Shown here: positions 25,001 through 37,000 of the stretch, one piece after another
How positions within the stretch are numbered: the first letter of the stretch is position 1
How the letters are laid out: each line of letters begins with the position of its first letter
Assembly: GCF_949987515.2 (NCBI RefSeq)
Contig: NC_082695.1
Location: 73,806,466-73,870,465 of the forward strand
Length of the DNA: 64,000 bases
DNA from: Delphinus delphis
Taxonomy: Eukaryota > Chordata > Mammalia > Artiodactyla > Delphinidae
Direction: 5' to 3'
The notes under the pieces: model-generated
The model's input: only the letters and a program-made list of their open reading frames with translations
Databases searched by the model: none
Told to the model about the DNA's origin: nothing
Translations under genes and position numbers: made by a program

Positions 25001-28000
25001 AAGTCAGTCTTCTCAAGTTTTCAGCTACGAGGCAGTACCACTAAACTACAGATAAACTTTTGGAAAAAAATGAGTATACTTACCGGCTCTTTCCCAGGCT
25101 CAGTCAACTGGAAAGTCAGAAAAGAAAGGACATCATGGTCATCTACAAAGTAAAAAAAAAAAATCTGAAAAAGTTCTGTAATAGATTATTTTTATGGTTG
25201 TGAATTTACTTTATAGACATCTGTTGCTTTAAAATAATAATCAATAAGGGAAACAACAAAAATTTGCTCTAATTTGGTAAAGGCAACGGTGCTCTGTGAG
25301 CTTAGAGACAAAAATTCATCTGACTTATATTAGAACTAGGTTAGAATTCACTTTTTAAAATCCTAAACCAGAACATTTAGCTGTGCTTAACACATGATGG
25401 ATGTTTAATAAATGCCTGATAAGGGAATGAACAAACAAATGAAGGGTCAAAACAAGTCCAAACTCCTAATTCTGGCAGCAAGATCCTCCTTTATTTTTCC
25501 ACAAATCTCCTTCATGCGCTCCAGTCAAGTGAGACAAAATCCTGTTCTTCAGGTATTTCCTGTTCCTACCTGTCTCTGAACCTTTCTTATAGTGCTTATC
25601 AGTCCCAGCCTTACTTTCCTGTTTTAACCATGACACTGCTCTGTCCTGGATTACTGGGACAGTCCTGATTTATCTGTGTTCCCCTGGCATTACTAATAGC
25701 ATCTCCTGTTACTCCCAAAGCATCTCGATTAGAATATGATTACTTTTCTATATATTATTTATATTTGTTTCCCTCATACAGATTTTATTTCACCTAAAAT
25801 CGTATTAAAAAATCAAATTAGGGGCTTCGCTGGTGGCGCAGTGGTTGAGAGTCCGCCTGCCGATGCAGGGGACGCGGGTTCGTGCCCGCATCCGGGAAGA
25901 TCCCACATGCCGTGGAGCGGCTGGGCCCGTGAGCCATGGCCGCTGAGCCTGCGTGTCCGGAGCCTGTGCTCCGTAATGGGAGAGGCCACAACAGACAGTG
26001 AGAGGCCCGCGTACCGCAAAAAAAAAAAAAAAAAAAAAAAATCAAATTCATTTCAAGCTGTTTAAGCTAAAAACAGCTAACAGATCAAACCTCATAACAT
26101 CGAATTACAATACTCATCCTGGCTAGTGTCTCATCCACAAAGCAAGAGAGATGAATTTCCACTGCAGCAATCTCTTTGCTTTCTGCTACTTTTATGGAGA
26201 TCTAGATATACAGCCAGATTAAAGAGAAAATTGTAATACCATAGTGTAGGTTAGGTAACATTAGGAGAAGTCATGCAGTGTTAATAGAGCCCTAGACCCA
26301 GGAGCCAGAAATCTAAACCAAGTACTGCCTGGGTCTGATCTATTGGCCATGTGATCTTTAGAAAGCCCTTTAATCCAAGATTTGGCCAAGTCACCTAAAA
26401 ATCGGTTAAATATGGTCTATGCTTTCTCCTTCCTTCCTTGTTCTATTGTAAGGAAAAATTCACATATTTGAAAATAATAAAAATATTATACAATATGAAC
26501 ACAAGATGGTGTTAACATCCAATGATAAGTTCATTTATCACCACTCATGGAAAAAAAAGGGTAAGTACGTCTTCTTTAAAGTTTAGCCCCCAATAATATT
26601 TCCTCATTTAAATGTGCTGTGACAGCTCTCAGGATCCTAAAGCACTTGGCAGTTAACCTTTTAAATGTCTCCTTCACTATAAAATATCACATCCAAACTG
26701 ACAGTCTAATTTACATAATTGCACATAGCCCCAGCCAACTGTAAACCTCCAGAAAGTAGCGGATCAGCAGTCCCAAGAGACCCAAAAGACTGGCATCCCA
26801 GATCATGGAAGGTTACAACCAGTCTTAAAAGGTTAAAAGCAAACAACGCTACCCATCTCCAAAATACATTATTCCCAATAAAATTTAATTCACAACCTTT
26901 CAATATTAAAAGATACCAAGATTTTACCTGCAAGACCTCCAGTTGCAGCAGATATTCCAAAATGCCCCTGTGCAGGGATAATCATATTTTCCACTTTGGT
27001 GCAAAATTCATAATCATTTTTGTCTGGTGTGAAGCCATTATTGATCATTACCTAGAAAGACAAACTGTAGTTATAGCTTTTACAAAGATCTTGTAAAACG
27101 AATCTCAAGCAGTCAGTTTATGACTATTTGATCTTTATATTTGGTCTAATAACCACCAAAAAGCTATCAGCTTCAAATCATTATGCTGTACACCTTAAAC
27201 TTACAGTGTTGTATGTCAATTACATCTCAATAAAGTTGGAAGAAAAAATGAAAATAAAAAAAATTTTAAAGCTGTAATCCCTTGTCCATTAAATAAACTC
27301 ACTTATTTGGGATCATTATACAATGAGATAATTCACTTCAGGAAATGGTTTTTGCCCTACTGTGTGTCAAAGGCTTAAAAATAAAAATCTGATAACTTTC
27401 CATGAAAATCTTTCTAAAATAGAATGTGGTTCACCTTCTCTAGAGAAGACTTAAGGAACCAACCATGATTACTTTCTCTGAATGGTTCCTACAGAAGAGG
27501 GATCAGGCTTGGTCTGAAACTCCAGTGACAGAGCTACAACGAATAAGTTAAATTGACAATTTTTACTATAGAGGTTGAGAAATAAACAGATTGCCTCAGC
27601 AAGTAGTGAACTCTTCTTCATTAAGTTAGGGGTGTGGGCTTCCCTGGTGGCGCCGTGGTTGAGAGTCCACCTGCCGATACAGGGGACACGGGTTCGTGCC
27701 CCAGTCTGGGAAAATCCCACATGCCGCGGAGCGGCTGGGCCCGTGAGCCATGGCTGCTGAGCCTGCGCGTCCAGAGCCTGTGCTCCGCAACGGGAGAGGC
27801 CACAACAGTGAGAGGCCCACATACTGCCCAAAAAAAAAAAACAAAAAAAACAGGGGGGTAACTGGACTGTACTAAGTTAGCAGAGAGTCAGCAAAAGTGA
27901 CAAGTCATATAGACAAAAAAAGGCAGAAAATGAAAAAAACAGAAAGACACATAAGCTTCTACGCTGCAGAATGTATTTTTGAAATAATGACCCTACATGT

Positions 28001-31000
28001 CTTAAACGAACTCTGGAAATCTGAGCAAGCACAGGAATCCACCTGGCACATGAATATTCTCATGAGCCCAGTCAAGCAGTGGTCTGGCCTCTTTTAATAC
28101 CTTTCACTTCTAGCAACCCAACCACTAGCCCCACCCTAAAGAAGAGCCACGGAGATAGAGTGGAAGCAAAGGGAGCAGGTACACGGCACCAGAGTAAGGG
28201 CACTTCTGTCATTACCTCCAGATGAAAAGTTTCCTTAGTGACACTTAAGATAAAGGCATACAGGTAAAATGTGACAGTACTTGATCCAAATTTTTAGCAA
28301 AAGAGTAAGGGACAGGGCAATATGAAGGGTTAATCTCTATATAACGTAGGATGGCAACACGGGAACTCCTACCAATTTTTTAAAAATCACCTGCCATTTA
28401 TTGACCAATATTAATATTTCTGTTTCCTCTATTCAGTAATGTTCCTATTTGAGTTTATAGCATGTACAACTGATTCTCCTACAGTCTTTCAAATCGCCGA
28501 TCAGTAAGACATTTGCCTTTGAGAGATAAAAAAAGAAGTGTTAAGTTAATCATATTCTAAAATTAATACTAAGAACTTTCAACTCTTCAATATTTTTTCC
28601 TTGAGCCCTAAGAAATTGAAAATCCATCAGAAGTATTTACTATCCAGTTCTAATTCTTTAAACAAACAAAAAAAGGTACAATATATTCACTGCACGATGA
28701 GTCTGGAGGAAGCTTAGGGCTGTGACTGTACAGGTACCATATATCCACTGATTAATACCAGTAATGCTTCTTTGAGATTACAGATAACATCCCTTATTCA
28801 TCTTACAGTTTCGACCCGTTGTTAAATACCATGCTTGCAGTATTTAAAATCTTGTTTTGGAATTCCCTGGCGGTCCAGTGGTCAGGACCCCACGCTTCCA
28901 CTGCTGAGGGCGTGGGTTTGATCCCTGGTCGGGGGAACTAAGATCCTACGTGCCACACGGCGTGGCCAAAAAAAAAAAAAGTGTATAATATCTTGTTTTG
29001 ACATATTTCCTCCACTAACAGCATTTCTTTTTCCCCTTGCTTTGTTTTTCCCTCCAAAGCTCAAACAACTGGGAGCTAAAGATGTAAGTATATTTAATAA
29101 ACATTTCTTGAGTACTAAACACGGGCACAATATTAGGGAGTATGAGGAATGTAGGACATAGTGCCTGCACTGAGATGTGTACAACCATACTGATGAGAAA
29201 AGACATACAAACCATAATTAACTAGCAAGTCAAGACAACATATTTTAAAGGGCAAATAAGCACCAGAGGAAAAAAAAACACTTAAGAGTTTAAGAGAGAC
29301 AGATCCTTATGAGCTGATGTTTGGGAAATCTGATGGAAAGGGATCCTGAACTAGTACGTTCCAGAATGAGCACAACTCTGCCAGGTAGAGAGGAAAGGGG
29401 AGAGTATTACAGGAAGGGGCAGCAGACGGAGCAAGCACACGGAGGCTAGGACCGTTAAGTCACAACCAGATGTCCTGCCAAGTCTCTCTAAAATGTATTC
29501 TTCAGAACACTGGCTCTATAGACATTCACAGATACGAAGTGAAAAGAGAATTCCATGGCCCAGTAAGCCTAAAGAATGAGGGGTTTAATAAAGGTTCTTT
29601 ATTTCGGGACTTCCCAGCGTCTTTAACGTGCTTGTGCACAGACCTCCCAATCTTATCTGACCACGGAACTTTTTTTGGGGTCCTGCAGGATTACTGTTTT
29701 GCGAACCGCTGGTAGGGCTGACGGCCTCACTGCGTGGGGTCGACTAGGCAGCCTCCCTGTGATCTGTGTACTCAGGTGTGTGTCTGTACTCGCCATGGTT
29801 GGTATCTGGGTTCTGCCACATGAAGGTAAGCATGACCTACTGATGCCCCTGATGAAACTGTACAGGATGTATAATAATTCCAGCGGAACTCAAATCCAAG
29901 TTGGTCATAATAGACTGGACAGTGCCTCTATTCTGAGGTCTCTAAATTAGTTTGGAATTTAAGACTAAGCCAATACAAAGTTTTCCAAATAACTGTCTTT
30001 TTCAGAGTTTATACAAAGGAGTGCAAGGCTGGCTCATGATTTAGGGAAAAGAAAAATGTATACAAGGTATTCTTTACTTATAAGCATTATATAACCAGGT
30101 ACTGATGGCATTGTTAAAAATGCAATGTTCACATGGTATTAGTGACCTTAGTTATTATAACTGTCTGCTGGGTATATCCACCTAACCTAAATATTAACCC
30201 AAACTCAATCTGTCTACAACTAAACTCCTTACCAACTGTCTGCCTTCTCACTCCTCCCTCAAACACAAAGAAACGTGCTGCTTTTTGGCTAGTTAATGGT
30301 ACCATTTAGTTGAACACTGGCCAGAAATTCAGGAACTATCTTTGACTCCACAACTATATTCACTCTCCCAGCCCCAAGCCAACTAGTACTAAGTTCGGTA
30401 GTCTCCACCTCCTAACCATCTCTTCTTTCCTCTACCCTCGTTCAGACCACAAGTAGAGTCTTGCCGCTAAAACAGTGCTGGGTTCAAATCACAGTTCTGT
30501 TACTTATGTGGTAAGACACTGTCCAAGTTACTTAAACTCTCCCATATTCAATTTCCCCATTTATAAAACGGGGATGCCTTCCCCATAGGGCTGTTGGGAT
30601 AAATGAGAAATATTTGCAAACGATATATCTGACAAGGGGTTAATATCCAAAATATACAAAGAACTCATACAAGTCAACATCAGAAAAGGAAACAACGAGA
30701 TTAAAAAATGGGCAGAGGATCTGAACAGACACTTGTCCAAAGACATACAGATAGTCAACAGGTACATGAAAAGACGCTCCACATCACTAATCATCAGGGA
30801 AGTGCAGATCAAAACCACAATGAGGCATCACCTCACACCTGTTCAGAATGGCTATTATCTAAAAGACAACAAATAACAGATGCTGGTGAGGGTGTGGAGA
30901 AAAGGGAACCCTTGTGCACTGTTGGCAGAAATGTAAATTGGTACAACCACTATGGAAAGCAGCATGGAGATTATTTCTCAAAAAATTTAAAACAGAACTA

Positions 31001-34000
31001 CCATAGGATCTAGCAACTCCACTCCAGGGAACTTATCCAAAGATAATGAAAACACTAATGAGAAAAAATATAGGCACCCCTACGTTCACTGCAGCATTAT
31101 TTACAACAGCCAACATATGGAAGCAACCTAAGTGCCCACCAACAGATGAACGGATAAAGATGTAGTACATATATACAACAGAATATTCCTCAGCCATAAA
31201 AAGATTGCAATCTTGCCATTTGCAACAACATGGATGGACCTAGAGGGTGTTATGCTAAGTGAAGTAAGTCAGACAGAGAACGACAAGTACTGTATGATTT
31301 CACTTATATGTGGAATCTAAAACACAAATGAACAAACAGAACAAAAAAGAGTCATAGACACAGAGCACAAACAGGTGGTTGCCAGAGGGGAGGGAATTGG
31401 CAGGGAGGAGAGAAATAGGTGAGAGAGAGTAAGAGGTACAACCTTCCAGTTGCAAAATAAATGAGTCACAGGTATGAAATGTACAGTGTAGGGAAATCAG
31501 TCAATAATTATGAAATATCTTTGTATGGTGATAGATAACTGGACTTATCACGGTGGTCATTTTGAAATGTACAGAAATACTGAATCACTACATTGTATGC
31601 CAGGAACTAACATAGTGTTATAGGTCAATTTTACTTGAAAAACAAACAAACAAACAAACAAACATATAGCACTAGATTTGTGGATACCAGCAGTAGGGGA
31701 TGGGGGTGGGGGAATTGGATGAAGACAGTCAAAAGGGATAAACTTCCAGTTATAAGATAAATAAGTACTAGGGATGTAACGTACAACATGGTAAGTATAA
31801 TCAACACTGCCGTCTTACATATGAAAATGGTTAAAAGAGTAAATCCTAAGAGTTCTTATCAGAAGGAAAAAAAATGTTTGACATTACTATTTTATTTTTT
31901 AAATTTTATTTTACATGTGCAGTTTTATTTCAGTTTGGAAATCATGCACGAAATATGATCTAATAAAAAATTCTAATCTAATATAAAATTTTTTTTCTAT
32001 TTAATTCTCTATATGAGATGATGGATGTTCATTAAACTTGTTGTGGTCATCATTTCATGATGTATGTAAGTCAAATCGTTATGCTGTATACCTTAAACTT
32101 CTACAGTGCTGTAGGTCAATTGTATCTCAATAAAACTGGAAGAAAAAAGAAAACGTGAGAAACTGCATGTAGAGTACCAAGTACAGGTCGTGGCTCATTT
32201 ACAGCAAGGAGGCTAAAATCATCCTATTTTTTGCTCCTTTCACAAATACCATTATAAAAACACTGCTGCCTAAGTCATCTTCCTCAACTGTAAACCTGAT
32301 CATTTCACATTCCTGCTTAAAACTCTGTAAACTGTTCCTTACGGGATAAACTACACAGAGGGCTGCGAGACTTGTTACTGCCAACCTTTCAATCTCACTC
32401 TCCAAATCTCCTCTATCCTCCAGCCATACCAACTATTTGCCTTTCCCAAATCTTTCAACAGTCCCGATGCCCGTTTTCTCTGCCTGGAATATGCACTCCA
32501 TCTAGGAAACTTCTACTTCTCCTTCAAGGTGCAGCTCAACTCTGAGAAACTGTTCCTGACTTTCACCGCTCCAGCCTGGCAGAGTTGCAGGATTCTAACC
32601 TCCTGATCCCTTAAATTTACCACATAGCATACTAACATTACATAAGCATAATGTTACATAATGTCACCTCCATTAGACAAGCTCTTTGGAGAAAATGACC
32701 TTTGTCTTATTCATATTTGTGTGGCACACAGTAGAATGCCTAAACATTCACCGACTAAACACAAACCTACTGGCAAATTTGACAACACGTGACCACTTAC
32801 ACCGAGCTTTGAAGCCACTTCTGCTCTCTCAGAGTAACACTGATGAGTATGCGAACAATATCCAAATTTCAAATGCATTGAATTTCTATCAAAGATTCAG
32901 AATGAGAAGTCATACTAGAATATTGTTCATTTGATTATCTCTAAATGCATGTTACTTACTGTCAATGTTTTCTGGTAATACGTAATCTTTGCCCGGACAG
33001 GATAGGGTTTATTACGAAAGTCCCTTTGGCAACTTGCTAAAGCTTGATTAGCACCATCACTATAGTGTGAGGGAAAGGAAGACAAACAAGAAACTTAAAG
33101 CTTCTCGATATGTTAAAAACTCACTATTTAAAATGATTAATGTCCAGAAAGGTCAAAACAAAATCAAGTTATGACAAAGCTTGGGATATTTGAAGTTATT
33201 TATGCAGAAAACACCAAGGACTCTGGATAACAAAAAGGAGCCAATGTTACCACGGCTGCCTGCCGGCAAGGGGAAGGGATACTCTTCCTCTCCACAAGAC
33301 TAGGGCAGGGTCAGAGTCACATACGGTGCTTTCAACAACGCAGATTCCTAGATCCCACCCTCAATCAGCTGAAGCAGCATCACAAGGGGGAGGCTTGGAC
33401 CTCTTGTTTATATATTTCAATGGGTGGTCATGATGAACTACCAGAGTTACAAATCACTAAGGTAGGAAAGTAATTTTTCTTACAGTTCACTGACTGGCTA
33501 AAAGGTAATCCCCCCAACAAACATGTGAAAATTAAAAATGTACATACCTGATTCATACACATTATAAATATACTGAACACTCGAAGTTTTGTAGCCCACT
33601 GAGAATCTTTTCAATACAGCAATACAAAGGCTGAATGACATGGCACGCACTGCTTAGTCATTAGGTTGGTTAAGGCTCTGAACCTTATTTTTTAAAGATC
33701 CCTCTTAATAAAGATGAAAAAACATGACTATTGTTATCACTGAGAGCCAGGAATGTTTTATCAACCTTTAAAGGTACTATTTAATTTCAGGTTAACTACA
33801 ACACATTTTTATGTTTGAAATCTAGGTGGTCCGCAGAAAGAACTTTAAAACAAAACCAAATTAAGATAAGACCTTTCCACTAAGTTACAAAAAACATCTC
33901 AAGGAAAAGAATAATCTTACTTCATCTGGAAAATGTTCAGATTTGAAACAATATATTTTATAAGGTTTCTAAAAAGAAGCTGAAATCAGGAATAATGTAA

Positions 34001-37000
34001 AAAATATACACTTACTTTTGATGGTCATATTGGATTTGTCCATTGTTGCCTATAATCACTATTGCAGGATTATTTTTCTATAAATAAAGAGAATGTATTT
34101 GTTTTAAAGTCCTTAGACCAAAGAAGTATAGATCATTCTGGGTGTGCTGTAAGTTCTCTTACACCTCTAAAATCCTAGGACACTGTGAGCATGGGACTGG
34201 TATGGGACTTATGGGAGCTCAGTAACAGGAGGACTAACATGGCCTCAGCATTCAAGAAGCTCAATGTTAAAGCTCTCCTTTAAATTGCTAATCATGACCT
34301 CGGATAATCAGTGGACAAACTACTAAATGAAACAATGATCATCAGTTTTAGGGCTGCTAAAGCACAAGTTAATGTTTCCAATTCATAAGTACATTTTGCT
34401 CTTAACTGTTTTAGAGAAATCGGCTGATCAAAAAGTGTGATTAACATATATGAAAACATATCAACATGTGAGCTAGTAGTAGTTATGCACACATTTTCAT
34501 GAAAACAAACAGTAATAATCTTCTAAACACTAACCACCTACATCTAAATGACTCATGCTGATCCATCAAAATTATTAAGCATAGGGGCTTCCCTGGTGGC
34601 ACAGTGGTTGAGAGTCCGCCTGCCGATGCAGGGGACACGGGTTCATGCCCCGGTCCAGGAAGATCCCACATGTCGCGGAGCGGCTGGGCCCGTGAGCCAT
34701 GGCCGCTGAGCCCGCGCATCCGGAGCCTGTGCTCCGCAACGGGAGAGGCCACAACGGTGAGAGGCCCGCGTACCACAAAAAAAAAAAAATATTAAGCATA
34801 AACAGGGTGACGGGGAGGTGGGTACTGAAAAGTTCTCAGACCTGAGGTTCCACTGTTACCTCAAGTTGGTAGATGACAAATCATGAACTCCTAGCTTTAA
34901 ATTTATAAATTCCCAGCTATATAAAGACTAATCATCACACTTAAAATACAGTTTGGGGAGTCCTCTACTATTAAACTGACAAAAGTGTTAAATAAGCTAT
35001 ATTGTTCACAGCCTAACTTTGTTAGCAAATATATTAAAATGGGTAACAGTCCTGAAAACAAATATACCTTTCCATCATTGTCAAAAGAATCAAAAAATAT
35101 TCCAACACCATTCCACATATCAGCTGATCCAAACACAGGACCCTCCAAGCCTTGATTTTCTGTATACCAAATTGCCTGTAAATACATAACACAGGACATT
35201 TAGAGACTAGTGGTATATGCATTTATACAAATTTTCCAAGTTAAAGAAATTACCGTACCAGGCCATCAGCTCCAATCCGACCTCTTCCAGTCACTCGAAA
35301 TGTCACCTCAACTTCCCAGTTCTCAAAGGCTGCTTTTGTCTTTGTCCACACCGATCCTCTTTGGCTTTTTAAAGATGGTGCTATTCGAATTTGATCTGAA
35401 CTTGGAATAGCATCTAGAATAGAAATCAGGGAAGAAAAGTTTTGTTATAATTAGATAAAACTCAATGAATCACCACCAAACTGTTACATATACCTACTGA
35501 GACCTAAGTTTAACTCAGTTACCTGTATGGTAACTTTGTTAGGAAAAAATTTCATGTTGACAGTTTCAGCTTTTAAATATTAGCGGGTTTTGATACCCGC
35601 CTCCTATCTTTGGAAGAGTGCAATATCTCTGCAAAAAAAATTAAAGCTGCAACCAAACACTAAAAATTCAAGGGGCAGCAGGGAGGAAACTACAGCTTGA
35701 AAGGCAAATCAACTATTTAATTCTCATGATACTCTTTTTCAAACACCTGAAAAATTTGCATATTTTCTTTTTTAAAACTGTATTTTTTTTTTTTTTACCG
35801 GTTTACAAATGTTAGAAATCTCAAACAGTGTGAAAAGAACATACCACTAGGAATCAAGAGACTTATTCCTAGTCTCAGTTCAGCTGTGTGACTTTGAGCA
35901 AATAATTCTCTTACTCTCTCGGGCTCACCATATGTTCACCTGTAAAATGAAGGGGCTGGGCTCAATCACTTATATACACCCTAAAAGTTATATGCAAAAT
36001 TTTGAGCATATATACATTCTTCTAGGGAGAGGGTCAATCAACTGAATTTCAAGTCAATAATCAGTTCTTCAGCATCAGGAGATTCTCAGAACAGTGATCC
36101 CCAAAATGATGGCCTGCATCTCCATTCACTTACTAGCTGTTTGATCGCAGGCAAGTTACTCCATTTCTAACAACCTCATAGGCATATAAGTGCATATAAA
36201 TATTTCAATAAATGTTAGCTGTTCCTATTATTGGACTAGATAATTATTAAAGCACCTATGAGGTCTATATTTGAACAATTCTGGCACACCTTTTCAGATA
36301 TTAACCAGTTCTGACATTCTGACATCCACACTGGGACATAACTGTATTGTTTCTTTACAGGTAGGAAAAATTGACTAAAAGACAAGTTGAGATATTTTAG
36401 TAAGTTCAGCCACTATTTGTCACCATGACTTTCAAACACTTAAAGGTTTGGGGCAGTCATCACAGGAAAAGCACTGGATATAGAAATCAGAAGACCTGGA
36501 TTTGAGTACTATTCTACTGACACTATCTATGTAACCTCTTCCAAGAACCTTAACCTTTCTGAACATCAGTTTTTTTCACCTATAAAACAGATAACACCTG
36601 CCTTGCCTACCAAAGATCTAATCAGAGCACGAAGAAGGTGAAAGAGCTCTGAGAGCTATAAAGGCTTACAAATTGCTGTTATCATTTTTGCCCTTATGGA
36701 CCCAAGGATGTGTACTGACAGTACAAAAGAACATGAGAGTTAAGAAAAAGAAACACCATAGATTTGGTCTTAATTTGGGGATGATGTAAGGGGACACGTT
36801 TAAACTAAATCTTAAAAATTTCTCTATTAAAAAAAATTGTTTTAAATAATGGATCTCAGGGCAAAATGAAAGGCGAAAAAATGATCAGTGGAGTTAAGAA
36901 AGCTGTGAGACTGTAACAATTACAGTGATAATGAAAGCAAGGGATACCCATAAGCAGTGATTCCCAGAGTCAACAGACAGAAAAGTCACTAGCTAAAATT

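Noticed and set aside
25813..26065. Recurring open frames with [18 protein letters not shown] or [19 protein letters not shown] peptides at many positions
   Set aside because: These are translations of the CHR SINE in different frames, not a protein family.
30609..32150. Possible intact L1
   Set aside because: Only the 3' part of ORF2 and the 3' UTR are present and all frames are broken; none of the L1s in the window is full length.
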